Source: CAZUMH01 sp964621645
GTDB lineage: Bacteria; Zhuqueibacterota; QNDG01; JAGLOF01
Assembly: GCA_964621645.1 (NCBI GenBank)
Contig: CAZUMH010000055.1
Location: forward strand, 1-21,721
Reading direction: 5' to 3'
Length of the DNA stretch: 21,721 bases
In this document: positions 6,887 through 15,318 of the stretch, one piece after another
Layout: each line of letters opens with the position of its first letter
Numbering within the stretch: the stretch's first letter is position 1
Notes under the pieces: model-generated
What the model was told of the DNA's origin: nothing
Databases searched by the model: none
What the model saw: the letters and a program-made list of their open reading frames with translations, nothing else
Position numbers and translations under genes: made by a program

Positions 6887-7915
6887 ATGACGAATGAAAA
6901 AGAACGTATGACAACTCCTTCTCTGCTGGAGGGTGACGCGGATGCGGATCGAACGTTACGGCCGCGCTCCCTTTCTGAATTTGTTGGGCAGAAAAAGATT
7001 GCAGCCAATCTGAAAGTATTTATTCAGGCCGCCAGAGAAAGGGAGGAATCCCTGGATCATGTCTTGTTTTACGGTCCTCCCGGACTGGGGAAAACCACCC
7101 TGGCTTATATTGTGGCCCATGAAATGGGTGCCCAGATCAAGATGACCTCCGGTCCGGCCATGGAACGGCCGGCAGACCTGGCTGGGATTCTCACGAACCT
7201 GCAGCCGGGAGATGTCCTGTTTATCGATGAGATCCACCGGCTCAGCCCGGTGATCGAAGAGTATCTCTATCCGGCCATGGAAGATTACCGACTGGATATT
7301 ATCATTGATAAAGGACCCCACGCCCGCAGCATCTGTCTGAATCTTCCTCCTTTCACACTGGTGGGGGCTACCACCAGAGCCGGATTGCTGACATCTCCTC
7401 TCAGGGCCCGTTTCGGGGTTGTCAACAGACTGGATTATTACCAGCCCAAAGAGCTGGAAGCCATCATTTACCGCTCCGCCGAACTTTTGAAAATCGAAGT
7501 GGATGATGAGGGAGTAGCCAGTATCGCGCGCCGTTCCCGAGGGACACCCAGGGTGGCCAATCGTCTGCTTCGGCGCATCCGTGACTTCGCCCAGGTAGAA
7601 TCAGACGGGCGCATCACCCAGGAGGTCGCTGAAAGTTCCCTGGTGCGGTTGGATGTGGATGAACACGGGCTGGATGAGATGGACAAACGCATCCTCGTCT
7701 GTATCGCGGAGAAATTCGGCGGCGGCCCGGTGGGGTTGAACACTCTGGCCGTGGCAGTAGGAGAGGAGAGCGGGACAATAGAAGAGATCTACGAACCGTT
7801 TCTTATCAAAGAGGGGTTTTTACAGAGGACCCCCCGGGGCAGGCAGACCACACCTCTGGCGCAAGGCGTGCTGGGGCTGAAATCCAAGGGACCAGTACAG
7901 GAGAGTTTATTTTAA
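6887..7915 (+). CDS. ruvB: Holliday junction branch-migration ATPase RuvB
   Basis: RuvB is the AAA+ hexameric motor that drives branch migration with RuvA. The 342-residue protein has the N-terminal LRPRSLSEFVGQ, Walker A GPPGLGKTT at residues 63-71, Walker B LFIDEIHR with Asp114-Glu115, sensor 1 in GATTRAGLLTSPLRARFG, and the C-terminal winged helix ending TPRGRQTTPLA. The start at 6887 has AAGGAG with 9-base spacing; an ATG seven codons later is possible. It lies 15 bases after ruvA. Confidence 0.97.
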   Translation: MTNEKERMTTPSLLEGDADADRTLRPRSLSEFVGQKKIAANLKVFIQAAREREESLDHVLFYGPPGLGKTTLAYIVAHEMGAQIKMTSGPAMERPADLAGILTNLQPGDVLFIDEIHRLSPVIEEYLYPAMEDYRLDIIIDKGPHARSICLNLPPFTLVGATTRAGLLTSPLRARFGVVNRLDYYQPKELEAIIYRSAELLKIEVDDEGVASIARRSRGTPRVANRLLRRIRDFAQVESDGRITQEVAESSLVRLDVDEHGLDEMDKRILVCIAEKFGGGPVGLNTLAVAVGEESGTIEEIYEPFLIKEGFLQRTPRGRQTTPLAQGVLGLKSKGPVQESLF

Positions 7916-7945
7916 ATGAAATATTCAATCTCTGAGGGAAGCCAG

Positions 7946-8974
7946 ATGAAACTTTCAGATTTCAAATATACCATTCCGGATGAGGCCATCGCCCAGTATC
8001 CTTCCAAGAAGCGGGGGGATTCCCGCATGCTGGTTCTGGACAAAGAGAATGGCACCATCGAACATCGCCAGTTCAAGGATATCCTGAAATACCTGAAAAA
8101 GGGAGATTGTCTGGTCGTTAACGAGACCCGTGTTTTCCCGGCCCGGCTTTTCGCCGTTAAGGATAAAACCAACGCGCGGGTTGAGATTTTCCTCCTTAGG
8201 GAGCTGGAGAATGACTTGTGGGAGGTGCTGGTCCGGCCTGCCCGCAAGGTACGGGTAGGAAACAAGCTTAATGTGGGCGGCAAGATCTGGTGCGAGGTGG
8301 TAGACAATACCGTTTCCGGCGGACGAGTAGTTCGGTTCAGCTACGAAGGCAATTTCTATGATATTATCGAAGAGATCGGTCAGATCCCTCTGCCGCCGTA
8401 TATCAAACGGGAAGCGGAGAACATAGACAAGGAACGCTATCAATCCATCTTCGCCCAAAAAAGAGGAGCGGTCGCCGCTCCCACGGCAAATCTGCATTTT
8501 GACCGCAAGACCGTAAAGAAAATAGAGGGCAAAGGAGTGGATGTGGTCCCGGTGCTTCTGCATGTCGGATTGGGCACGTTTCGCCCCATTATGGTTGAAG
8601 ATTTGACCAGACACAAGATGGATTCCGAGTATTATGAGGTATCGGATGAGGCGGCTTCCCGGATAAATAAGGCCATTGACAAGGGAGGACGTGTCATCGC
8701 GGTAGGCACTACCGTGGTACGGGTGCTGGAATCCAGCATGACGACGGACGGACATGTAAAAGCGGACAAGGGCTGGACGGATAAATTCATCTATCCACCT
8801 TATACCTTCAAGATCATTAACGGAATGCTGACTAATTTTCATCAACCGGCCTCAACGCTTCTGATGCTGGTTTGCGCTTTCGGCGGCCGAGATCACATTT
8901 TCTCGGCCTACCATGAGGCCTTGAAAGAGAAGTATAAATTCTTCTCTTACGGCGACGCCATGCTCATCCTTTAG
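7946..8974 (+). CDS. queA: S-adenosylmethionine:tRNA ribosyltransferase-isomerase QueA
   Basis: QueA transfers and isomerises the ribosyl part of SAM onto 7-aminomethyl-7-deazaguanine in tRNA, giving epoxyqueuosine at wobble position 34 of Asp, Asn, His and Tyr tRNAs. The 342-residue product starts MKLSDFKYTIPDEAIAQYP as is usual, and carries VNETRVFPARL, GAVAAPTANLHF, HVGLGTFRPI and NFHQPASTLLMLVCAF. The ATG at 7946 is preferred over the one at 7916, which follows the ruvB stop directly, because GAGGGA lies 6-7 bases upstream and it matches the family N-terminus. Other queuosine genes are not in the window. Confidence 0.95.
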   Translation: MKLSDFKYTIPDEAIAQYPSKKRGDSRMLVLDKENGTIEHRQFKDILKYLKKGDCLVVNETRVFPARLFAVKDKTNARVEIFLLRELENDLWEVLVRPARKVRVGNKLNVGGKIWCEVVDNTVSGGRVVRFSYEGNFYDIIEEIGQIPLPPYIKREAENIDKERYQSIFAQKRGAVAAPTANLHFDRKTVKKIEGKGVDVVPVLLHVGLGTFRPIMVEDLTRHKMDSEYYEVSDEAASRINKAIDKGGRVIAVGTTVVRVLESSMTTDGHVKADKGWTDKFIYPPYTFKIINGMLTNFHQPASTLLMLVCAFGGRDHIFSAYHEALKEKYKFFSYGDAMLIL

Positions 8975-8993
8975 ACCACAACCTGGGGAGATC

Positions 8994-10175
8994 ATGAAAG
9001 GAATCAGGCCGGGCGCCGCAGCTGCTATTGTTCCCGCTGCGGGGAAGGGTCGGCGTATGGGCGCGGAAAAACCGAAGCAGTTTCTCAATCTGGCCGGCAT
9101 ACCGGTTATCGTGCGAACCCTGCAGGCGCTGGCAAGGACCGGCTGTTTTGATGAAATAATTCTGGTGGCACCGCCGCATGCAGTAGAATCCTGCCATGAT
9201 CTTGTTTCTCAGTGGAAGATAGAACGAGTACATGCTATCGTAGCCGGGGGTGCGACGAGACAGCAGTCCGTGGCCAACGGTTTGGCCGCGCTTTCCCGGG
9301 AGATTGAGATCGTCGCCGTGCATGACGGAGCACGGCCCCTGGTTTCTCCCGCACTCGTCATCCGTCTGATGGCGGAGGCGAACTCCGAGGGAGCGGCGGT
9401 GCCTTTTCTGCCGCTTTCTGATACAGTGAAACGGGCCGCGGGGAAGATGATCGATGGCACCGTTTCGCGGGAGGAACTGAGAATAGTGCAGACACCCCAG
9501 TGTTTCCGGCGTGATTGGCTGGAAGAGGCGCTGGCCGCGGCGGAATCCGAGGAATTCACCGGCACGGATGTAGCAGCTCTGGTGGAAAGGCAGGGACACA
9601 GAATCCGCCTGGTTGAAGGGGATCCGAGAAATATTAAAATTACCAATCCGGATGATATGCTGGTAGCGGAGGCGTTTCTGGGATCAAAAAAAGGAATTAT
9701 CAGCGTTGGTACGGGGTACGATATTCATATCCTGCAGAAAGACCGCAGACTGATACTGGGAGGAGTGACCATTCCCTTTCCGCTCGGTCTGGCGGGGCAT
9801 TCCGATGCCGATGTGCTGTCGCACGCCTTGGCAGACGCCCTTCTGGGAGCGGCATCTCTGGGCGATATCGGAGAACATTTTCCCGATACAGATCCGGCCT
9901 ATAAAGACGTTTCCAGCTTGGTTTTGCTGGAAAAAGTGGCTGCCTTTCTCAGGCAGGAAGGCTGGCGCATCCTTCATCTCGATGCCACGGTCATTGCCGA
10001 GAAGCCGAAACTTACATCCTACAAAGGGAGCATGCGTGAAAATATCGCCCGGTCCCTGGGAATCGAAACAAGCGCTGTTTCAATAAAGGCCACCACCCAC
10101 GAGGGGCTGGATTCTCTCGGAAGAAGTGAAGCCATCAGCTGTCAGGCGGTGGCGACCCTGGACAAGGCCGAGTAG
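8994..10175 (+). CDS. ispDF: Bifunctional IspD/IspF isoprenoid enzyme
   Basis: One 393-residue chain joins two steps of the non-mevalonate (MEP) isoprenoid pathway. Residues about 1-230 are IspD (2-C-methyl-D-erythritol 4-phosphate cytidylyltransferase): AAIVPAAGKGRRMGAEKPKQF nucleotide-binding loop, VHDGARPLV and QTPQCFRRDWL. Residues about 235-393 are IspF (MECDP synthase): GTGYDIH with metal ligands Asp243 and His245, GHSDADVLSHALADALLG with His277, and FPDTDPAYK. IspE, which acts between these steps, is not nearby. Fused IspDF is known in alpha-, epsilon- and some deltaproteobacteria and candidate phyla. GGGGA lies upstream of the ATG. The stop is one base before the DedA-family start. 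Confidence 0.95.
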   Translation: MKGIRPGAAAAIVPAAGKGRRMGAEKPKQFLNLAGIPVIVRTLQALARTGCFDEIILVAPPHAVESCHDLVSQWKIERVHAIVAGGATRQQSVANGLAALSREIEIVAVHDGARPLVSPALVIRLMAEANSEGAAVPFLPLSDTVKRAAGKMIDGTVSREELRIVQTPQCFRRDWLEEALAAAESEEFTGTDVAALVERQGHRIRLVEGDPRNIKITNPDDMLVAEAFLGSKKGIISVGTGYDIHILQKDRRLILGGVTIPFPLGLAGHSDADVLSHALADALLGAASLGDIGEHFPDTDPAYKDVSSLVLLEKVAAFLRQEGWRILHLDATVIAEKPKLTSYKGSMRENIARSLGIETSAVSIKATTHEGLDSLGRSEAISCQAVATLDKAE

Positions 10176-10176
10176 C

Positions 10177-10773
10177 ATGGAGGGATTGCGGGAATTCTTT
10201 CTCTCCCTGGGCGGCTTCTGGGGCTACATGTTTCTTTTTGCGAGTTCTCTGGCGGAGAATCTTTTCCCGCCTCTTCCCGGTGATACCTTTGTTGTCCTTG
10301 GTGCCTTTTTAGTGGGAAGGGGCCAGATGTCGCTGCTTCCCGCCTATCTGGCGACGACGGCGGGAAGCCTGTCCGGTTTTATTCTGCTTTTCTTCGCCGG
10401 GCGAAGCCTGGGATGGCGTTTTTTCCAGAATGGGAAGAACCGGTTATTCCCTCAGGCTCAAATCGAGAAGGTGGAGAAGTGGCTGCAGCGTTACGGCTAT
10501 AGAGTGATCGCGGCAAACCGTTTTCTCTCAGGAGCACGGGCCGTGGTTTCACTGGTGGCCGGGATGGCGGGACTGCGGGCGGGCCGTGTCTGTTTACTGG
10601 CTTTGGCAAGCTGCCTGGTGTGGAATGCCGGACTTATGGCCCTGGGTATCTGGATGGGGAAGGATTGGGAAAGGATCCTGCGCAGCTATCAGACGGTAGT
10701 ATTCTGTCTTGTCCTGATTATTATTATCGGTGTGATTATCAGAAAATATATGGTAAAAGTGAAACGTTCATGA
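10177..10773 (+). CDS. DedA-family (SNARE-associated/VTT) membrane protein
   Basis: A 198-residue inner-membrane protein with about five hydrophobic segments. It has the DedA-family re-entrant motif SSLAENLFPPLPGDTFVVLGAFL and the second motif NRFLSGARAVVSLVAGMAGL, where many members have Pro in place of Ser in RF-x-x-GAR. DedA proteins have been linked to undecaprenyl phosphate and phospholipid recycling across the membrane. The ATG at 10177 begins right after the ispDF stop; the open frame upstream of it only shadows ispDF. Its TGA overlaps the gltX ATG. The specific lipid substrate cannot be told from the sequence. Confidence 0.88.
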   Translation: MEGLREFFLSLGGFWGYMFLFASSLAENLFPPLPGDTFVVLGAFLVGRGQMSLLPAYLATTAGSLSGFILLFFAGRSLGWRFFQNGKNRLFPQAQIEKVEKWLQRYGYRVIAANRFLSGARAVVSLVAGMAGLRAGRVCLLALASCLVWNAGLMALGIWMGKDWERILRSYQTVVFCLVLIIIIGVIIRKYMVKVKRS

Positions 10774-12221
10774 AGAATCCTGCAGAAACAGAAATACGAA
10801 CCCGCTTCGCCCCCAGTCCCACCGGACAGCTGCATATCGGGAACGCCCGTACCGCCATCATGAACTGGCTTTTTTCCCGGCACAGCGGGGGAACATTCAT
10901 CCTGCGGATTGAAGACACCGATGTGGAGCGATCCACCAGGGCCTCGGAAGAAGCTATCCTTCAGGACATACGCTGGCTGGGCCTTGACTGGGATGAGGGC
11001 CCCGACACCGGAGGGGTGTCGGGACCGTACAGACAGTCTGAGCGGCTGGAACTCTATCGAACCCATGCTTCCCGGCTGCTGGAGGAGGGCCGTGTCTACC
11101 GCTGTTACTGCACCCCCGAGGAACTGGAAGAACGGCGCCGTCGTCTGCGGGCCGAGGGCCGCATGGTCCAATACGACGGGGAATGCCGTACATTGACCCA
11201 GCAGCAGATCAGTGTCTACGAGAACGAGGGAAGAAAACCGGTGCTTCGCTTTGCCTCCGACGAATCCGACGTGGTATTTCAGGATATCATCAGAGGAGAA
11301 GTGCGGGTGCCGGGGAATACTATCGGTGATTTTATCATCCTGCGGCAGAACGGCCGGCCCATGTACAATTTTTGCTGTGTGGTCGATGACCATCTCATGA
11401 AGATCAGCCATGTGATACGGGGAGATGACCATATCTCCAACACGCCGCGGCAGGCGCTTCTTTACCAAGCCCTGGATTGGCCCCTGCCGGTATTTGCCCA
11501 TATTCCCATGATCCTGGGTCCCAACCGGGAGCGACTTTCCAAACGGCACGGGGCCACATCCGTGAGTGAATATCGTGCCATGGGATACCTGCCGGAGGCG
11601 CTGGTCAACTATCTTTCCCTCCTTTCCTGGTCTTCGGAAAGCGGAGATGAAATACTGTCCGTGGAACGCTTGATTGATGAGTTCAACTTTGCCCGGGTAT
11701 CGCGCTCGGCAGCGGTTTTCGACAGGGAAAAACTTGACTGGATGAACGGTGTCTATCTCAGATCACAGGAGCCGGACCGGTTCTCCCGGCTTATCAAGCC
11801 CTATCTCAGTGGAGAAGAATTTCCTGATCTGACTGATGAACAGCTCAGCCAGCTGACACATCTCTTTCAGGAAAAGATAGAAACGCTGTCCCAGATCCGG
11901 GAGAAGGCGGCACCGCTGTTCAGAGAGCCGGTTCTGCCGGAGAATAACGAGGCGGCGGAATTGCTGGATTCCGAAACTGCGCAAAAGGTCGTCACTTTGT
12001 TCCTCTCCTTGAGCAGTGATGAACAGGAATGGAATAGCGGGGTCTTTCGGGACCTGATGAAGAAGATCCAGACCGAGAGCGGTATCAAAGGCAAGGAACT
12101 CTGGATGCCGGTACGGATCGCGCTCACCGGTCAGATGCACGGTCCCGATCTGGCCGGTCTGGTAACGTTTTATGGTATTACCAAGTGCCGGCGTCTGGCG
12201 GCTCAGGCTTTACGGACATGA
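10770..12221 (+). CDS. gltX: Glutamyl-tRNA synthetase
   Basis: GluRS charges tRNA-Glu (and, in organisms with GatCAB, may also charge tRNA-Gln). The 483-residue class I enzyme has the HIGH motif in RFAPSPTGQLHIGNAR, residues 12-27, RIEDTDVERS, VIRGDDHISNTPRQ and the KMSKS counterpart ERLSKRHGA (SKR at 257-259), followed by the helical anticodon-binding domain. A zinc-type pattern is present as C112-x-C114-x24-C139, but the fourth ligand position is Thr, so zinc may be absent. The ATG overlaps the DedA-family stop (ATGA at 10770), which decides the start; no strong ribosome site is seen, so coupling is likely. It is the last gene of the long run before polA. Confidence 0.96.
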   Translation: MKNPAETEIRTRFAPSPTGQLHIGNARTAIMNWLFSRHSGGTFILRIEDTDVERSTRASEEAILQDIRWLGLDWDEGPDTGGVSGPYRQSERLELYRTHASRLLEEGRVYRCYCTPEELEERRRRLRAEGRMVQYDGECRTLTQQQISVYENEGRKPVLRFASDESDVVFQDIIRGEVRVPGNTIGDFIILRQNGRPMYNFCCVVDDHLMKISHVIRGDDHISNTPRQALLYQALDWPLPVFAHIPMILGPNRERLSKRHGATSVSEYRAMGYLPEALVNYLSLLSWSSESGDEILSVERLIDEFNFARVSRSAAVFDREKLDWMNGVYLRSQEPDRFSRLIKPYLSGEEFPDLTDEQLSQLTHLFQEKIETLSQIREKAAPLFREPVLPENNEAAELLDSETAQKVVTLFLSLSSDEQEWNSGVFRDLMKKIQTESGIKGKELWMPVRIALTGQMHGPDLAGLVTFYGITKCRRLAAQALRT

Positions 12222-12235
12222 GCGTTGTTCCCCGT

Positions 12236-12249
12236 GATTGATATCAATC
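12236..12249. repeat. Perfect 14-bp palindrome between gltX and polA
   Basis: GATTGATATCAATC equals its own reverse complement and is bounded by CCCC (12230-12233) and GGGG (12250-12253), so it can form a hairpin in RNA or a two-fold binding site in DNA. No T run follows, so it is not a standard rho-independent terminator. It sits 15 bases after the gltX stop. Confidence 0.75.
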
Positions 12250-12279
12250 GGGGAGATCCCTGATATAGCGAACTCGTGA

Positions 12280-12341
12280 TTAACACGCAGTGCCTGCCAA
12301 CAATAATAAGGGTGAGCGTCACTATTGCAAAGGGGTGACGC
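12280..12341 (+). promoter_or_regulatory. Candidate polA promoter and leader hairpin
   Basis: TTAACA (12280-12285), 16 bases and AATAAT (12302-12307) each match the sigma-70 consensus at five of six bases. The RNA would begin near 12314 and contain a perfect 7-base stem, GCGTCAC (12316-12322) with GTGACGC (12335-12341), ending 18 bases before the polA ATG. Only a weak ribosome site is visible. Confidence 0.4.
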
Positions 12342-12359
12342 GTTCCCGGGGTAACGGAC

Positions 12360-15122
12360 ATGAATGATTCACCGAAGAAAAATAATCGTCTTTTTTTAAT
12401 AGACGGTACGGCGCTGGCCTATCGCTCCTATTTCGCTTTTATCAAGAATCCCCTTATCAACTCCAAAGGGATTAACACCAGCGGGGTCTACGGATTTACG
12501 GCGGCACTGCTCAGACTGATCAGGAAAGAAGATCCCCATTCCATCGCCTGCGTTTTCGATACATCCGCCCCGACCTTCCGGCACAAGCGTTATCCTCAGT
12601 ACAAGGCCACCCGTGAGAAGATGCCCGAGGAACTGGCCCAGCAGTTTCCCTTTATCCGGCAGGTGGTGGAAAACTTCAATCTGCCCCTCCTCGAGAAGGA
12701 AGGGTTTGAAGCCGACGACATCATCGGAACCCTGGCCAGGCGTGGAGAGGCCGAGGGGATGGATGTCTTCCTGGTGACCTCAGACAAGGATTTCATGCAG
12801 CTTGTCAATGACAGGATCAGGATGTATATGCCTTCCCGGCGGAGCGATTCAGGCGAAGTAGTCCTGTTCGGTCCGGCTCAGGTCAAAGAAAAAATGGGAG
12901 TGCCCCCCGGGCAGATTATTGACCTTCTGGCCCTCATGGGAGACAGCTCGGACAATATTCCGGGAGTACCCGGCATCGGTCCCAAGACAGCGGTCAAGCT
13001 GATCGAAGAATACGGCTCCTTTGACGCCGTCCTTGCGGCCGCACCTGACATGAAGAGCTCATCCACGCAGCGGAAACTGGTGGAGAACAAAGATAAGGCT
13101 CTCCTGAGCAGAGAACTGGTAACCATCGATACGGCGGTCCCTCTGGAAGTAACACTCGCCGATCTATCTTCCCGGCCGCCGGATGTGGAAAAGATCCTCT
13201 CTCTCTTCCGGAAACTGGAATTCACTCGCATGGCGGATGAGGTGATCGCCTTGCAGGGGGGGAAGAGGCCACAAGAATTAAAACGCTCCTATATCACTGT
13301 CAGCGACCGGAAGAGCCTTGAAAACTTCCTCAAGGAACTGCGGAAACAACCCATGTTCGCCGTAGATACGGAAACCACTTCATTGAGGCCCCTGGAGGCG
13401 GAGCTGGTGGGGCTCTCTTTTTCCTGGGAGAAATGGAACGCCTACTACATCCCTGTGAAGGCGCCGCTGAAGGACCGTCCCGGGACCTTTCTCGAAGAGG
13501 GAGGGGAGAAAGCGACAGAACTGGTACTGGAGAGACTGCGCCCTATCCTGGAAGATCCGGAAAAGAAGAAATGCGGCCAGAACATTAAGTACGATCTCAT
13601 GGTGCTGAAGCGCTATGGCATCGAGCTGGCCGGGACTGATTTCGACTGCATGATCGCCGCCTACCTGCTCAACCCTTCGGCTCAGCGGCTGAACCTTGAC
13701 GTCCTTTCCATGGAATACCTGGGGATGAAGAAGATTCCCACCAAGGAGCTTATCGGCAGCGGCAAGAGTCAAATCACCATGGATCAGGTCCCGCTGACCC
13801 AGGTGGCGGAGTACGCCGCCGAAGATGCGGACGCCGCTTTTTCCCTCAGGAAAGTGCTGGAACCGAAACTGACTGATCTGGGTTTGGATACTCTCTTCCA
13901 GACGATCGAAATGCCTCTCATGCCGGTGCTGGCTCAGATGGAGGAGACGGGGGTGAAACTTGATACGGCTCTCCTCGCGGAAATGTCCGGCCAGATGGAA
14001 AAGAAACTCCTCGGCATCATGGAAGAAATCTACGATATCGCCGGCGAGGAATTCAACATCAATTCCACCCAGCAACTGGGCTCCATCCTCTTCGAAAAGC
14101 TGAAGGTGCATGAGATGGCCGGCTGGAAACGTCCCCGGCGCACCAAGACCGGTTACGCCACGGACGTGCGGGTCATGGAAGCGCTGAGCATTCATCCCCT
14201 GCCGCGCAAGATTCTGGAGTACCGGCAGTTCACCAAGCTGAAATCCACTTACGTGGACGCCCTGCCCCAGCTTGTCAATCCCGCGACCGGCCGGGTACAT
14301 ACCTCCTTTAACCAGACGATCACCGCCACCGGCCGCCTCTCAACCAGCGATCCCAATCTTCAGAACATTCCGGTGCGCACAGAGGCAGGGAAGGAGATCC
14401 GCAAGGCCTTCATCGCGGGTGAGCGGGGCTGGAAACTGCTATCGGCCGATTACAGCCAGATCGAACTGCGTGTAATGGCGCATGTCTCGGGTGACCGCAA
14501 TCTCATCGAAGCGTTCCAAAAAGGAGAGGATGTACATCGCAGCACCGCCGCAAAAATATTCAAAGTCGATCCCGATCAGGTCACGGAACAGCAGCGCTAT
14601 CGGGCCAAGACCATAAACTTCGGAGTCATGTACGGCATGGGCGCCTATGGACTGGCCAGCCGACTGGAGATTTCCAACCAGGAGGCCCAGGAGTTTATTG
14701 ACGCCTATTTTGAGCGCTATCCTGAAGTGAACAACTATGTGGCAAGGACCATCGGCAAGGCCTACGAGGACGGCTACGTAACCACGCTGCTGGGCCGGAG
14801 GCGCTATCTGCCGGAACTGGCGAGCAGCAACCAGAATCTGCGGCGTTTCGCGGAACGCACCGCTGTGAACATGCCCATCCAGGGAACGGCGGCCGATATC
14901 ATCAAACTGGCCATGATCGCCATTGAACGGGTGCTGCGGAGACAGAAATTGCAGACCCGCATGATTCTCCAGATCCATGACGAACTGCTCTTTGAAGTGC
15001 CCGACCAGGAGGTTGAATCACTGAAGAAGATCATTGTCCGGGAGATGGAGGGGGCCGTCGAGCTCACAGTGCCGGTCAGCGTGGATGTGGGCGTGGGGGA
15101 AAACTGGTATGAAGCCCATTAA
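12360..15122 (+). CDS. polA: DNA polymerase I
   Basis: Pol I fills gaps, removes RNA primers and acts in repair. The 920-residue protein has all three domains. The 5'-3' exonuclease (about 1-290) shows LFLIDGTALAYRSYFA, EADDIIG, TSDKDFMQLV and the GVPGIGPKTAVKLI helix-hairpin-helix. The 3'-5' proofreading domain (about 315-500) keeps its catalytic set: DTET (Asp336, Glu338), Asp412 and Tyr485/Asp489. The polymerase domain has motif A DYSQIELR (Asp697), motif B KTINFGVMYG (Lys750) and motif C QIHDELLFEVP (Asp874, Glu875). Proofreading is therefore expected to be active, unlike in Taq and several Gram-positive enzymes. Ribosome site is weak. It runs head-on into the tRNA-Leu gene. Confidence 0.98.
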   Translation: MNDSPKKNNRLFLIDGTALAYRSYFAFIKNPLINSKGINTSGVYGFTAALLRLIRKEDPHSIACVFDTSAPTFRHKRYPQYKATREKMPEELAQQFPFIRQVVENFNLPLLEKEGFEADDIIGTLARRGEAEGMDVFLVTSDKDFMQLVNDRIRMYMPSRRSDSGEVVLFGPAQVKEKMGVPPGQIIDLLALMGDSSDNIPGVPGIGPKTAVKLIEEYGSFDAVLAAAPDMKSSSTQRKLVENKDKALLSRELVTIDTAVPLEVTLADLSSRPPDVEKILSLFRKLEFTRMADEVIALQGGKRPQELKRSYITVSDRKSLENFLKELRKQPMFAVDTETTSLRPLEAELVGLSFSWEKWNAYYIPVKAPLKDRPGTFLEEGGEKATELVLERLRPILEDPEKKKCGQNIKYDLMVLKRYGIELAGTDFDCMIAAYLLNPSAQRLNLDVLSMEYLGMKKIPTKELIGSGKSQITMDQVPLTQVAEYAAEDADAAFSLRKVLEPKLTDLGLDTLFQTIEMPLMPVLAQMEETGVKLDTALLAEMSGQMEKKLLGIMEEIYDIAGEEFNINSTQQLGSILFEKLKVHEMAGWKRPRRTKTGYATDVRVMEALSIHPLPRKILEYRQFTKLKSTYVDALPQLVNPATGRVHTSFNQTITATGRLSTSDPNLQNIPVRTEAGKEIRKAFIAGERGWKLLSADYSQIELRVMAHVSGDRNLIEAFQKGEDVHRSTAAKIFKVDPDQVTEQQRYRAKTINFGVMYGMGAYGLASRLEISNQEAQEFIDAYFERYPEVNNYVARTIGKAYEDGYVTTLLGRRRYLPELASSNQNLRRFAERTAVNMPIQGTAADIIKLAMIAIERVLRRQKLQTRMILQIHDELLFEVPDQEVESLKKIIVREMEGAVELTVPVSVDVGVGENWYEAH

Positions 15123-15126
15123 AAAA

Positions 15127-15151
15127 GGTGTTTCCCTGGAAGGGAAACACC
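15127..15151 (-). terminator. Rho-independent terminator of the tRNA-Leu gene
   Basis: A perfect 10-base stem (GGTGTTTCCC and GGGAAACACC, loop TGGAA in plus orientation) is followed on the minus strand by six T residues. It starts 3 bases past the mature tRNA end, and its T tract abuts the polA stop codon. Confidence 0.9.
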
Positions 15152-15154
15152 CGG

Positions 15155-15239
15155 TGCCGAAGGGGGGAGTCGAACCCCCACGAGCGAAAAGCTCACTGCG
15201 CCCTGAACGCAGCGCGTCTACCAGTTCCACCACTTCGGC
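15155..15239 (-). tRNA. tRNA-Leu (anticodon CAG)
   Basis: The 85-base sequence folds as a type II (long variable arm) tRNA: acceptor stem GCCGAAG with CTTCGGC, D arm with GTGGAACTGGTAGAC, anticodon stem CTGCG/CGCAG around loop TTCAGGG with anticodon CAG, variable arm GAGC-TTTTC-GCTC, and T arm GGGGGTTCGACTCCCCC. The discriminator is A, as in bacterial tRNA-Leu. It reads CUG codons. The 3' CCA is not fully encoded (CCG follows in the genome), so CCA must be added. It is a monocistronic unit with its own promoter and terminator, convergent with polA. Confidence 0.96.
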
Positions 15240-15248
15240 GAGGGTTAA

Positions 15249-15277
15249 AATGTATAAAAAAACATATGGAATGTCAA
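15249..15277 (-). promoter_or_regulatory. Sigma-70 promoter of tRNA-Leu
   Basis: On the minus strand a consensus -35 TTGACA (15277-15272), 17 bases and TACATT (15254-15249) lie 9 bases before the tRNA 5' end, giving a leader of only a few bases. Confidence 0.82.
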
Positions 15278-15318
15278 GATAAAAAGGGCTGAGAAACCGC
15301 CCCTCCGGAGAGAACGAA

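Noticed and set aside
7955..8845. Long minus-strand reading frame of 296 codons inside queA
   Set aside because: It lies wholly opposite a well-conserved queA, has no ribosome site and no recognisable motifs.
13380..14300. Minus-strand reading frame of 306 codons inside polA
   Set aside because: Opposite the proofreading and polymerase domains of polA; a codon-bias shadow with no family pattern.
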